From contig NC_087253.1 in the NCBI RefSeq assembly GCF_037042905.1, forward strand, positions 14,751,501 to 14,815,500: 64,000 nucleotides of DNA. The letters are read 5' to 3'. This DNA comes from Lytechinus pictus (lineage: Eukaryota > Echinodermata > Echinoidea > Temnopleuroida > Toxopneustidae). A program made the translations under genes and the position numbers. The stretch's first letter is position 1. Every line of letters starts with the position of its first letter. Positions 1 to 14,200 of this stretch are shown here, in pieces. The notes beneath the pieces were generated by a model that had not been told where the DNA came from, did not search any database, and saw only the letters and a list, made by a program, of their open reading frames with translations.

Positions 1-329
1 TAGAAAGCTTTCAAAATTTGTGATTATAATGAGGACAAAGGATGAAAGAGCATGCCATCAATACGGGTACCGGCATTATGATGAATGACATTTCAAAAGC
101 AATAGCATGCGACTGACTATCGAATTATGTAGACATGGAGAATTCAACCTACCGCTTTAATAATTCCGGAGTATGGATATAAAAATTCCCATACATGTAA
201 TAATGAAGTTATCAAAACTTACCGTTTATCTGTGAATAAGGTTCAGCTTTTTTAGGTAAGAATTCCAGCTATTTCTTGGAGTATATTGACTGCGAAAGTG
301 TACTCATGTAAATTGCGACGAGTCCCAGC

Positions 330-575
330 AATGTACACGTGTAGGTTTTTTATTGTCCCATCTAGGTAAGCTGTGGGCATCATGCGTGCGCACAAATCTG
401 GGCGGGCCAACGGATATCATGTGCACACTCCAATCGTAACCATTAAAATGGACGGTCCGCCCCCGTAATGTGTAGGTGTTTCGACCTTTCCATCTAGGTA
501 ATCGGTGCGCATTGTGCGTGCACACAAAAGCTGGCTGGCTGCTCTGCGTATTCCTCGCCACTCTCCAATCATCTG
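330..575. repeat. Two tandem units of about 130 bp
   Basis: CCATCTAGGTAA followed by a TGCGTGCGCACA or TGCGTGCACACA block occurs twice at about 130 bp spacing, with a GTGTAGGT motif before each. This creates an open frame on the - strand that I do not regard as coding. Confidence 0.6.
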
Positions 576-1002
576 TAAAGCATAAAATTTAGAAACGCTC
601 TCATGAGATAAGCGCTATAAAAAATATTGTTTTTCTTTTTGCTGTTGAATGCACCTATATGTACAGAGCTTGACAATAGATTCTGATTGATTGTATGGTA
701 TCAAACGGTGATAATTCAGCTGAATAAGTACCGCTTTTTGTAAATTTTTTTCAACAGAGGAAAATAATTTTTTGATGTCTCATTATTGAAAAGCTGTTAT
801 TCGCCTGAAGCTAGGCAGAATTTATTTAAAGTCTGGGGGAGGATTTTTAAAATTCTCTCTCTCTGCCTCTTCTGTTTTATATTTCTCTTTCTTCTCTGTC
901 TCTATCTCTCTTAGCCTTCCTATGCAAATATTTCTATATTCCTTGTAACCCTGTCTAAAACTTTGGTAAAGTTATATGAATTATGCATTCGAATATCATC
1001 TC

Positions 1003-1372
1003 CAGGGTTCCCAGCCCATCAGGGAAATCAGGAAAAATTATTTTACTTTTTTCCAGTCAGGGAAAAATCAGGGAATTTGATTAAAAAATACCTCAAATCA
1101 GGGGGAAATGCCTCAAATGAGGGAAAAATCAGGGAATTTTTAACAGCCCAAAAGTCAAAAGCACGGTAGTCAGACTCTGTTGTATTTTGTTGCATATCAA
1201 AACAACATCCATTGAATGACTGGTTATGTTTATACTGACAATGCATATAAATCACTGCAACAACTTAGAAGAAATGCGAAACTGGAATAGGATTTAAATG
1301 ATTATCAGGGAATTTTTAAACTTCATCAGAGAAAAATCAGGAAATTTTGTTTTCTTGAAAAGCTGGGAACCC
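1003..1372. repeat. Dispersed repeat rich in 'agggaaaaatcaggga'
   Basis: Bounded by GGGTTCCCAGCC and GGCTGGGAACCC-like ends (right side AGCTGGGAACCC), so probably a terminal-inverted-repeat element. A partial reverse-orientation copy is at 29800-30000, sharing the 'caacaaaatata' and 'cattatgaatgttg'-like segments. Confidence 0.6.
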
Positions 1373-2159
1373 GGCATCTTAGATTCTAATCTCACAAAAG
1401 TGCAGTGCGGTGATTCTTCGTTTTAACTTGTTTTGTTTTTAAATTTTTGATGTTTTATAGCACCCTCTGTCAGTAAAATTATTATCAAAAGAGGTCCCTT
1501 TGACGTTAAAGATCAAAGGTCATTACATGCATGAAAATAGCTCATTCTCAATATAAATAAAGAACCATTTGATGGCTGAAATTCAAACTTGGCTCACATT
1601 TGCATTGATCTGACAGGATTTAGTTTAAATGTCATTTATGTCATGGCACATTTGTCACAATAATTAATAGATCCAATTTATTAGTCAGAATTAAACTTTG
1701 GTCATGCATGCCTGTGAAGAAGAAATGATCTGAGGAGGCAATGTCACCTTTATCATTTGCAATATTACAAGTTATTAAAATGTGCAATACATTTCACACC
1801 TTGCTATGACAAGTGCATAAATGTTGACTGTGCACAGTGAAGAATCCTCGTTCATATCTCAGTTCCATCTTCAACACAATAAACCTCTTTGCTGTTTCAC
1901 AGCCTTCAACAAGTCCCCGTTACGAACCAATTTGATACAAGAGTTGGTTAAATCTTGCACCCACAAACATGAGTAGTGTTTATCCCGTAACCAATGACAA
2001 ATTATTGAATAGTTGTGGTGAATTGGTCAATTGTAGGGGGGTATGTGTATGACAATGCATCATTGACATTGTTTTTTGTATTATTTTTATACAAGAGAAG
2101 TCATCCTTGTTAAACCTCTGTAAGATGACTGAATTTTTATATGCATGAGGGAAAAAATT

Positions 2160-2275
2160 ACATGGGGCCCCAGGGCTGTTTTGCCCCCAAAATTCCTAAA
2201 AGAGCTCTGGAAAATTCCCATTCACAGCAATGCTAAAAGCTTCTCCAATGCTTAAAGCTTCTCCAATAGTGCAGA
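2160..2275. repeat. Short dispersed repeat, also at 16352-16450
   Basis: Both places read 'cagggctg/cagggcga...tgctcccaaaa...cctggaaa.tccccattca..gcaatg.taaagctt'. Similarity over about 100 bp; family unknown. Confidence 0.5.
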
Positions 2276-2426
2276 TTCAGTCAGTACATGTAGGTTGGAA
2301 AATGTTCATGTAAACTGGGGGGGGGGGGGGGGGCAAATTATTATTACTATAATTTTTTTTTGCCTGATGTACTTATTATTTATGTGTTCTTATGTGGGAA
2401 TTATACATACATATACCGAGGTTTTT

Positions 2427-2624
2427 TACCTGACTGCTGAGAAAGCACGAATGCCTGTGAGCAAGCAACCAGGGGACCAAAAGCTTAAGGTCCTCTCCGA
2501 GGGACCTGGTAATGAGGATAAAATATGCCTTACCAAAGGGCACTAGCGCACCACTTGGGAATCGAACCCGGGTCACCGTAATCCGAAACCCCCGCTCTAC
2601 CGACTGAGCTATCCAAATGATGAG
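2427..2624 (-). mobile_element. tRNA-derived SINE, - orientation
   Basis: On the - strand a Pol III A box (TAGCTCAGTCGG, near 2600-2612) and B box (GGTTCGATTCC, near 2558-2568) are spaced as in a tRNA, followed by a unique body ending near 2430. The anticodon arm does not pair well, so this is a SINE head and not a functional tRNA gene. Confidence 0.65.
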
Positions 2625-2710
2625 TGCTGTTAAAGGTTGCATAGTGGATGTTGGGTTTATAATACTGTTTTACCATATTTCTCTTTTTTTTTTCTCGTTA
2701 TCTCTTTCAG

Positions 2711-2830
2711 GAGGAAACTCGTAAGATGAGGGAAGATATCCAGCGTCGACGACAGGAAGCGGAGGCCAAACGCAAGAAGGCGGAATCAGAAAATCAGTCA
2801 ATCTACTCCATTCCAAAGTACAACATTGCT
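2711..2830 (+). CDS. Troponin T-like exon A, module 1 charged helix
   Basis: Preceded by a pyrimidine tract and CAG, followed by GTGAGT; 40 codons, phase 0 at both ends. It starts EETRKMREDIQRRR and ends IPKYNIA. It parallels the start of exon H (EENRKQREAEIRK), as expected if the two modules arose by duplication. First exon visible in the window. Confidence 0.85.
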
Positions 2831-5066
2831 GTGAGTACTTTAGCATAATAAAAGCATGGAAGAGTATAAAATTACATTATATGCTACTAATCCAGTTCTT
2901 ATAGCGCCCATTACATAAGAGAAAAGAGTTATCATAGCACCCATTACAAAGTGAAAAAACTTTTTACTTCTTCTGAAAAACTTTGGATAGTCTAATTATG
3001 GCATTGGTTCCAAGTTGTAGTGATCTTTGCAATTAATAAATCTTACAAACAACAAGATCAGGTAAATATTGTATAGTATTTTCACCTTCCTCCTCTTCTT
3101 TTTCTTATCTATTCTTCTTTCTCCTCCTCTTCTTCTTCTTCTTCTTCTTCTTCTCCTCATTCATCTTCTTCTGCATCATCTTTATTATTATTATTATTAT
3201 CAGCATCATCATCATTATTATTTTTGTTTTGGCTATTAAAATCAAAATTTACTATATATTTGAACAGGTTAACCAAAAATAATAAAGAGGAATTCAAAAC
3301 AAGTCTAATCTGAGAAGAGTGTCGATGGCAACACATGGGCCAGGGCTCACAATTTTTTTTCTGTTTATCCAGATCTACATGTAGTATAGCATATATATAA
3401 CCATTTCAGAATTAAAGAAATATAAGTCTACAAACCCATCAAGGAATAGGAAGTTTCTTGCCAGTACACCATTACATGTGTTTCAAATTCAGAGGAAATA
3501 TTGTGGAACTTTTGAAACTATTACCGTGTTTACACTTGATCGGCTTTTGGTTCAGAACCAAAAGCCGATGCAGAATCGGCTTTGGTTTATCTTGCACTGC
3601 GTTTACACGCTGTTACAGCTCGCGGTGCAGAATCGGCTCGCGTGTCAAAAACCTGAAATGATACGCACACCAACAATATACGTCATAATAAAGACAACGC
3701 TGGATCCGTGCGCTTACAATTACGTCACAATGGTAAAGTAAATGAAATGCGCACCAATTGCCAAAGCAGAATCGGCTTTCTGTTTACACGTAGTAAAAAG
3801 CCGATTCTGCTTCGGCTCGCGGTTCTGAACCTACTACTTTGGTGTTGCAAATTGCTGATTCTGAACCGCGAGCCGATGCAAGTTAATCGCGTTTACACGC
3901 TATGAAAAAGCCGATGCTGCATCTGCTCGCGGTTCAGAACCGATTAAAAGCCGATTAAGTGTAAACACGGTATATGATGGATAGTAAGAAACAAGTGCAA
4001 ACTGAGGATTTATTTGGAAAGAGTCAAAAATAGAGTATGGGCATGGTATCATTTATGAAAAAATGATATGGGAAAAGTTATTATTTTATTATTTTCTTTC
4101 TTCTTTCCAGGAAAGTATTACCAGAGCCAAGCAGGAGAAGATGCAGACCTCAGCCGAGATCATGGCAGAGAGAGAGAAAAGGATTGAGGAGAACTTCCCT
4201 CAGATACGCATCAGCGCCCGCGATTCTGAAGAGCGCCTCCGTGAGATTGCGGAGATCCTTCACGCCAAGCTGGTGGAGGTCTATGGTGATATCTATGACC
4301 TTGAACAGAGGAAGGAGAGACAGGAATATGATGTGAGTATAATTATCACTTTTGATTATATATATGTAAGTGGTGGTGGTAGTACAGAGCTGCCAACCAG
4401 TACGTTTTTTGCATATTATGTACGTTTTTGCAATCGAAATACGACAGTACTTTTTTTCTTTAAAAAATATGATTTTGTAAAAATAAATAATAATAATAAT
4501 AATAATACAGGTATATTTACCCAGGGAAGCCGCTTCAGTTCCGAAAACTGTTCTCCCAGCGGGCCCTGCTATCATTATTACCCCGGCTTTAGCAAAATCA
4601 TAATTTATTGAGAAAAATTATCTCTGAATGTTTCTATCTTGTAAAACTTACACAAAAAGGGTTATTGGATCCTTGTAATTTCAGGTAACTAGTTTTTTTT
4701 TCAATCATTTTGTTAAAACCAGGGTGAGATATACACATGTTTCAATGTTTTTTTTTTCATCTGCAAGAGCAGTGCGCATTTCAGCTTGCATGCAGCTTGA
4801 GCGCCGCGATGAGCGCGCGCGCCACGCATTTTATTATGAAATACAGTTTTTTGGGGAAAAATACATTTTTTTAATCACAGAATACAATTTTTCATTCCCA
4901 GAGGTTGGCAGGTCTGGTAGTACTAGTAGTAGTTGTGTTAGTAGTAGTAGTAGAAGTAGTCTTAGTAGTAGTAGTAGTAGCAGCAGCAGCAGCAGCAGCA
5001 GCAGCAGTCTTAGTAGTAGTAGTAGTCTTAGAAGTAGTAGTAGTAGTAGTAGTAGTAGCAGTAGTA

Positions 5067-5139
<73 letters not shown>

Positions 5140-5182
5140 AAGTAGTAGTAGTAGTAGTCGTCGTCTTAGTAGTAGTAGTAGT

Positions 5183-5214
<32 letters not shown>

Positions 5215-8200
5215 GAGGGAGGAAAAGAAGCAGCAGAACTAGTAGTAGTATATTAGTAGCAGCAGCAGTGGGCGGGGGGGTGTCTAAGAGCTGTATAGAA
5301 AGTTGCTGGAAAATGACTGGAAACATAAAAATAGGTAGGTTTTTAAATTTTGTTTTGAAAATCCAAGCATTTGTAATGTCACTCATAATTTTACGACTAG
5401 CTTTGTGAAATAGATTTTTTTCGTTTTAATATGACATATCCCTCATATGAAAGAGGAACAGTGTTGAATGAAATTGAATTGTACATGTACTTGCTCTTCT
5501 CTCATTGACAGCTCAACGAGATGAATGCTCGCATCAAAGATCTAGTCAAGCATAAGTAAGTATTTTCATAATTCATGAAAGAGTGAGAGAGAGGGGTTGG
5601 GAAAGAGGGAGAGAGAGAGAGGTGGGGGAAGAAAGACAAGACTTCAGTTTTTTTATTTAATAAAATGTAAACTAAGATAACATGACTAAATGAAATATCT
5701 TACAAGCATCAGAGATAATTCCTGGGGACCGTTTCATAAAGCAGTTCGTAAGTTTGGAGCGTCTTTAAGAACCACTGGTGATCCTTTCTTGTGGTAAATG
5801 GTATACACATGATTTTCATTGGTGTTGATGGTACATGTACATGTAGTACCTGAGAAAGGGTCATTAGTCGTTCATAAGGTCACTCGTAACTTGCAAACAT
5901 CTATATTAAACATCCCCTGGGTCCCGTAGCACAAAGGTTAGCGATTAATCGTACCCTCAATTTTCGCGATTGATTGTACATTGTAGTCAATGGAATCAGT
6001 CGTAGAAAAATGTTATACGATCATTGCTAAGCTTTGTCTTACGGGCCACTGATCTTATAGGTCTCTTCCAATAACTGCATGTACATGCTTGGATGATAAT
6101 TTGACACAAATCCTGAATTCAGGTTTATTGAGTTTATATTATTACTCGCAAATTTATTTATGCAATAGAGAATGAATTTGACCTAATTTGATTGTCTTAG
6201 TTTTGAGGATATTTTCTGAATTGTTACCTTTTTATATAATTTGAATTGGCAACTAGATAATTGACGCCTCATGAGTGCTATAGTATTATTATTATTATTA
6301 TTATTCTCATCATTATTATTACTATTATCTTCATCATGATCATCACCACCATCATCATTATTATTAGAATTATTCATGAATGATTTTTTTTTTATTTGAT
6401 TTCTTTTATGTATGAAAATTACTTTCTTTAAGAATGAATCCTTTGTTTTTGTTCTAAATAGGACTGTGAATGTTGTTCCAACAGTTGATCAAGGGTAAGT
6501 TTGTTTTATACATGCATGTTTCTCTCCTCTACGTTATCTGCATACTTCATGTTACCTTTCAGGTAGAAATGACATAAGGTTTGTTTAAAGGGTCAACTAA
6601 ACTGGGTTTCAAAAGAAAACTTATCAAACTTCACAAATGCACTACACAAAGTCCATTCAGTCAAAATGCACATAATTTTGACACAGGCTAGCTTCAATAA
6701 TCTTTACTAAGCGCATGTCAAACTTAAGAGATTGGTTTAATAAGAAAGAGGCTGTAGACGCTCAAATCATTTGGTTCCGGAATCCAAAGTAAAAAAATGG
6801 CAAAAGAAAGACCTATGAAAATAAGATGGGATTAAACAAACTACCAGTTTATTAAAGTTCACAGTATGACCATCAGCACGTTTTATTGATTGCCTCAATA
6901 ACTAAGAAGTTACAGAAGTTGAAATTAACTTTTTAAACACACCTATTGAGGTCAAAGAAGCATAATGCATTAATGGACTCAATAGCAGTCAGGCAAAGCA
7001 TAACCATTTGGTTATTAAGAAATAGATTAATATTTACAATGTATGTATCTCTATGCTGTATGAGCTTGAATTTTTGAGATGGTTTTATTTTGCCCAGCCA
7101 ACATACATAATCATTATTCCCCTGACTGATATGACCATTAATGCACATGAAAGCAAAATTAAACCCAAATCTTGAATATGAGAAGAACTTTAGGAAACTT
7201 TTGGATAAAAAGATAAGATATAAGCTATTATCTGTGCATACTGTACGTATGTAGCTTCAAGATATTCACTCAACCACATGATGGAGACTAAATAGGATTA
7301 ATACACTTGTTTGTATGCTATTAGATAATTTAATTAGATCTCCATTGTTTGCACTTTAACATGTCACTGGTTTCTTAATTTGCCTGTGGAATGATTGGGA
7401 AATGAATTTCATGAGTTGTATTACTCACTACTAAACTGTTCATCGTATGTAAACTCTTATTCAATTCAATTAATTTTCTCTGTCTGATCACTATGGAAAT
7501 TTGACTTGGTCGCACATTCTGATGTAAGCATATATAAAATATCAAATAAAATTGTTAAGATGTATATTAAGTACACATTCTAGCAAAATACAAGGGGCCT
7601 GTTGCATAAAACTGTTTACCTGAGAAAACTCAGGTATTTTTTACCTGAGTTTTTGCCCTGTGTTAAAGTCAATGGCAGAAATCAGACTAACCTTAGTTTT
7701 CAGTTTTTACCAGAGTTTTCTCAGGTAAAAAGTTTTATGCAACAGGCTGCTGGAGTACTGCGCAATCATTATACAATAGACTTATATTGTAAGGAAATAG
7801 ATAAATGGGAAGAAAAGAAATGTTTAAAAGAAGTCAAATTACATATACATGTATGAATTTAAAGTATTGATTAAAATTCCAGTCCATACATGTATTCTAA
7901 TTGTGTTGAAGAAAGTGAAAACCATGCTAGTTGGGAAAGAAAATGGATAAAGATGAGTATTCCGGTTGAAATATATGTGCTTTGCCCAATTTGAAGAAAA
8001 AGGGGCTGATTTTTATTAATTCCCTTGGAATATTATCCTTGGGCAACATTGCACTGTAGCTCAAAAATAGTTTAAAATGTTCAACAGAGTAAAAAAATAT
8101 CAATGTCTTCTAAAGAACAAGAGGAAAAACATTCTACCACCTCATGACAAAAGCTTCTTATTGTGAAGCGGGGGTGGGGATAGTTTCACTTCACTTTAAT

Positions 8201-11200
8201 AGAATTTGTCAGACATGCTTTATTTTGATTTGTACGATTTTCATAGATTCCTATTTATTAATCATCATTTTATGCTTTAATTTCATGTCATTAGTCATGC
8301 ATTGGTCTGCGTTTGTATGTAATATGGCATTACAGTCCGACCTCCCTTCATGTTTGGGTATTCTCTCTAATTGCTGCTGAAACGTGGCTTGGCCTCTTTT
8401 TTTTTTCTTTATATGTTTTATTAGGTAAACAAATTCCAGATATAATAAAAAAGAAAATTAAACTCAGTAATAATATTTATATAATATTGACTGGCCTTGA
8501 GGGGAACATCAAATATGTCGCCCGCAACAGAATCATATTGGCCCGAGTCTTTAGACGAGGGCAATATGGTTCTTTTAAGGGCGACATATTTGATGTTTCC
8601 CGAAAGAAGAGCCAGTCAATATTATTATTATTACCAAAAGCTGTACATTGTGCAATTCAAGCTACTATTCGGAACAATTTATATGCCTGTTTGCTTATCA
8701 CTACTTCTGATTTCAGGTTATTCACGACCTTTAATAGCAAGTAACCTTTAATAAGCAATTGTGACGTAATTGTTACCTTGCAGTCGCGCATCATGCATGG
8801 CGCACACATACACTCAACGCCTAGAAATCTTGCGCTTGGGTTACGTTTGTGTATGCACTGGCCGCACCGCGCATTGTCTACACTGCATTGTACTTTGTTT
8901 CATAAACTGGTTCCAGCCAGATTTCTGAAATACTGAAATTAGCGATCAAAATCGGCTCCTACTGCACAAGCGCATTAGCAGAAATATGGCCAATATTGCC
9001 CTCTATTTTGTACAGGATTCCTGTGGGCAAAGCCCGGGGAGGGCAACATGGCAAATGTTCCCCTCGTTGGTCTCAGATTGAAAGTAGCGAGCGAAATTTG
9101 ACTATTATTTATCTGCTAAAATGCCTTGTATAGGCAATAATTGAAAGTAATCATACAGTCATCAGTAAAAAAAAAAAAAAAAAAAAGCACACACAACGAA
9201 ACATTCAACCCCCCCCCCCCAAAAAAAAAGAAGGTGCTTGGCTTCTTGTAATGTGGTATCTTTAATATATGTGGAGACTGATCCCAGGGCGCCCAGCAAA
9301 AAAAAAAGCGAAGTCGGACTGTATTTGTCATCCTTAATTGTTGTGATTTGATATGATTTTTTATTGCTTGATATATTTTGCTATGATTTTTGGTTTCATT
9401 ATGAGTTTTTTTTTGTCTTGTCATGATTTGATATATTTTGTTATGATTTAATATGATTTATTATGATTTATGATAATTTGTTATGATTTGTTTTGATTTG
9501 TCTTGATTTGATATGATTTGATTTGCATTGTTCATCTAACCACTAACTAGCCGAGTCAGCATGCTGAAGGAAAAGGGATTCTCTTTTGATGACAAGGTAT
9601 TTAGCTTTAGTATTAATCTGATTTTCAGGAACGTATAACATGACTGATATGATATCATTTTATTGACATCACATTAAAAGAAAGAATGAAATATGCAAAA
9701 CACAGTAAAGATTAAGATAATACAGGGTAAAATTATGTTTATTCATTCATTCATTCATTCATATTTTGTAATTTTTTTATTCATCTAGTTAGTTATTTCA
9801 TTTTTTCAAACACAATACTCTGATCAGTAGCAAAATACTGTTGTACTTTTGGGTCCTGTTTGACATTTTTAAAAATTCATGCATCCATATATTACAAAAT
9901 GAAAATCATCACATCCTAGGTATAACGTTCTAAGGAATTATATAACATTCAAGGTGAATGTACAATGCATTTTATTTTACTTTTTGTGTTCAGAATCGAC
10001 AACTTCATTGATTTTTCAAAAAAAATATTTTCTTTTTATAGATCTATCTTCCTTAGATGTGAATACAGTAGGGGAGATCGGGGTTAGTTGGAACGCGGGG
10101 TAAATTGAAACATTGTAATTTTCTTTAACGCCTGTAAAATAAATTTATGCAATAAATAGAGGGCAGTATTGCATAAATTTATTTTACAGGCGTTAAAGAA
10201 AATTACAATGTTTCAACTTACCCTGCGTTCCAACTAACCCCGATATCCCCTACACTAGCTTTTACTTTCTTAAACCCTGCTGAGATATGGGTTTTGTTTA
10301 ATAAAGACTTGTTGTAATCACAAATGTGCAACTTACATGTATATAACAGGGAGTGTTTCATCAACATTTTCATCCGACAAGTTGTCAGATCTGACATCTT
10401 TCTCTGATGTTGATTGGCTGAGAGGTACTGTTACTATTATGGTAACTGTCAGATAAAATGGGACTTGTCGGATAAAACGTCTGACAAGTCCTTTCATGAA
10501 ACGCTCCCCAGGTTTCCTTTCAGTCAATCAGATTGAATGATTTCAGTAGCTTTAAACCGTTATTGAAAATCTGTTTCTATAATAAGTTTTATGAAATGGG
10601 TCCCTGATGCTACAAAGCTGCACAACACATTTCATCGTACTGGAACATTGTAAGGCAAATTACTGCCTTACTTTGCTTTAGTAAGATGATTTTCATATCA
10701 CAAAGAAATCTTTTAATGTCACTGTGTGTCCTGGAGAACCAAAAAATTGAGTGGCAATACTATTCCAGACATGCCAACTGTTCCCTTTTTAGAGTATTTG
10801 TTCCTCTTTTTTGCTATGAAGATTTGTTACTTTTTTTAAAATTTCCAATCATGGAGTATGTATTATACACAGCGCGTGACACTAGTGCCGGTCCGATGGT
10901 CCCAGACTGGTAGAAATCACTGTCGGACCAGTAACTTGTTGCATGAAAAGAACAAGTAAATTCTTGCCTACGAGCACATGTTTAAAAGTGTGAATTATCA
11001 AGTTTTCAAGTATAGTCATTTCACATGTTTTTTCACCAATCTCACTACAACAGGCTGGCAATTGTTATGTTGAGACAAATTTTTAAAAATACTCTTTTTT
11101 GTCAAAAAATACTTTTTTTCCTTCTAAAAATCTTCTTTTTTGTTGTTGTAGAAGGTTGGCAGGTCTGCTATTCATACATACATGTATACTCCAATTAATG

Positions 11201-14200
11201 GATAACACCACTATGGTTGTAGGCTGCAGTGATTAGCGATGTCAAAAGTTTCATTACCGTGAGTGTTGATTGATGGGAACCTATACTTAATGACATGCTT
11301 ACTTTCGACCAATCCCTTATCGAGTATGTGGAATATGAATCAACTTACTCTTGTTCGTTAGTTGAAATCTGTGTTCATCATTTTTTCATAATCTCTTGTG
11401 GTATTACTCTGTATGGCAGGCTGCAAAGCAGAAACAGAACGTTGATCTGAAGGCAAGCCTGCCCTCTAGTGGTCACATAGCTGACAGGCTTCAGAAGCTG
11501 CAAGATAATCTCAAGAAGGATGCGGTAAGGACATGAACTCTTGTTCCCATTCCACTTTAAACATAAATTCCAGTTGTGGTAGCGATCTTCAGTTCAAACA
11601 GAATCCAATAAAATGACTACCATAGTGGTTTATGTGTATGAATAAAAAGAAATGTGTGCCAAATGATTATGGTAGAAAGTGTGTAATTGCTAAGAAATTT
11701 ATAAAAGGAGCATAGCATTCAAGTCAGATGTTTGGTCTCTTTCCCTAGCAATGATTATGCACAGCCCCACATGTGCTTATATGTGTTGGTGATTCTCAAT
11801 GTGGTCACTTTTGATTGTAGATGTCATGATTTCACAGAGTTAGATTTTTTTTAAAACCCGATTTAGATCTCCGATGATACGATGACATGTGACTTTGATC
11901 TTACAGACATTTCCATGAAATCATTGCTTGTTTTAACTTTTTGCCCAGCGACACAGATGAACGTAAATTCATACATTTCTTGCTGATGAAAAAGGAGATG
12001 GGTGTCAGAACCACTTTGTCATGATGCCTCCGTTTTGCAATGAAATTATTTTATATATTTTTCTCAGGATAATTAGGATACGATTCTGAAGAAAGAGCCG
12101 ACCAATCAATCAGTAATTGCCAATGACCAATTAAAATCATCGGTGCATTGGTCCTTTGTTCAAAATAATGACCAGGAACCAATCGGAGTGGTTCTTTCAT
12201 GTTTGTAATTTAGCGCAAACCTTCTTGTTACAGGGCCTTGAACAACTGTGAGAGGAGCTTGAATCCATTTCTTTTTCAATTGTCTTTTTATTGTTTTTTC
12301 TTAAAAAACTGAAGAAAGAGCCAATCAAGTAGACGTACAGTTCTACATAACAGCTGAGAGAAAAGCTGGGATCTAGATTTTTGCAATGAATCTTTCATTT
12401 TTTTCAAAATCTTTTTCAGGAGATTCCTGATAAGACTGCTAAGAAAGAGCCGATCAAGCTGACCTACAGTTCTGCAGAACAACTGAGAGAGGATTTGGAA
12501 GAAAGCAAGAGAGAGGCGGAGAAGTTCAAGATTCAGAGGGTTAGTTTTCATTTATAAACAAAGGCAGGGTGTGAATATTGGGCTCTGACATGAGAAGGAG
12601 AATTTAAAGTGTTGCTGAAAAGTTTAAGTGAACCCCACCAGAAAATGAACATATTTAAAGTTTTCAAGTTCTGCCATGTTATAGATATTCAATTGTGAAG
12701 ATAGGTGATAAAATAATGTAGTCTTAGGCCTAGTCTTGTTCTTGGCCTCAGAAGTCTAGTCCTTTGCCTCGCAAGTTTTTAAGTCTTTGGCCTTGATCTT
12801 GTTTTGTTATTCCCATTTTGATAAACCTAGATGCAAATGTTTGTTCATGTTTTTAGGAGGAGAATCGTAAGCAGAGGGAGGCAGAGATTCGTAAGATGGA
12901 GGAGCAGCACGAAGAACGAACGAAGAAAGCTGAAGAGGAACGTAAGAAGCAGATGGAGGAAAGAGAACGCTTGAAGAAGGAGAAGGAAGAGAAGGAGAGG
13001 GCTAAGAGGAATATGATGAGCCCCTCTGGAGCCCCTATCAACATCTCTGTGAGTACCCCTCCCCTCTCTCTCCCCCTCCTTTCCTCTCCCTCCCTTCCAT
13101 TCCCCTCCCCATTCTTTCCCCTCCCCCCTCCTATCCTCTCCCCGTCCTTTCCCCTCCCCCTTCTTTCCCCTCCCCCTTCTTCCCCTCCTATCCCTCCCCC
13201 TTCTTTCCCCTCCCCCTTCCTTCCTCTCCTTTCTCCTCCCTTTCCCCTCCAAATCCTTTCGCCTTCCCCTCCCCCTCCTTTCCCCTCCCCCTCCTATCCC
13301 CTCCCCCTTCCTTCCCCTCCTTTCTCTTCCTTTCTCCTCCCTTTCCCCTCTTTCGCTTTCCCCTCCCCCTTCCTTCCCCTCCTTTCTCCTCCCTTTCCCC
13401 TCCAAATCCTTTTGCCTCCCCCTCCTTTCCCCTCCCCCTTCCTTCCCCTTCTTTCTCTTCCTTTCTCCTCCCTTTCCCCTCCAAATCCTTTCGCCTCCCC
13501 CTCCTTTCCCCTCCCCCTTCCTTCCTCTCCCCCTTCCTTCCCCTCCTTTCTCTTCCTTTCTCCTCCCTTTCCCCTCCAAATCCTTTCGCCTCCCCCTCCT
13601 TTCCCCTCCCCCTTCTTTCCCCTTCCCCTCCTATTCTATTGCATAGTTTTGATGGCATGCATATATATACCTGTTACAGTAGAATGAGTGAGGACAAATT
13701 TTCTCGTTTGATTTTCCAATTGAAATGTACTTTTTTGCCTTGTAGAAAGTAGTATCACAGACCAAGGCCAAGAACCGCAAGGAAACCATTGCTGACCGAG
13801 TCCCGACAATGACCATCTCGAGCACAACCACAGAGGTTGAGCTGCGGAACTTTGCCAACGACCTCTACAACAGACTCAAGACTACCTTGGGGGATGTCTT
13901 TGATCTGAATGAACAGAAGAAAAAGAATGAATACTATGTAAGTTGGAAGATGTAATTGACCTGATCCTGGGTTTACTTCCTTGTAGAGGGAGAAAAAGTC
14001 ATTTTGAACTTTAGATGGTTTTCTCTTACAGGTTCTACAATCAGTGAATTGTCGACAGTGAGATTCTAGCTTTGCTTGAAATACAGATCAAACTAATTAT
14101 TTGGAAGAGTTATCCTCTTTAACATCATATTGTTGATTTGAGTGTAGACCGATATCATCTGCTTTCGTTTGGATATGCCTGCAAATGTGTGTAGAATTAT

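Larger units (their letters stand above)
1..2710. other. Upstream flank or intron of the troponin gene, no exon recognised
   Basis: AT-rich. Apart from the repeats listed separately (330-575, 1003-1372, 2160-2275, 2427-2624) I see no coding signal. A poly-G run sits at about 2318-2333. Further 5' troponin exons could be short and missed. Confidence 0.5.

Noticed and set aside
2530-2624. tRNA gene on the - strand
   Set aside because: A and B boxes are present but the anticodon stem does not pair, and a SINE body continues downstream.
4724-5408. Serine-, valine- and threonine-rich open frames of 160-170 codons
   Set aside because: They are all frames of one (AGT)n/(AGC)n microsatellite.
12845-13687. 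Long open frames (156-263 codons) on both strands
   Set aside because: Most of their length is the polypyrimidine tract and its complement. Only 12857-13048 (+) is exon, by splice signals and troponin similarity.
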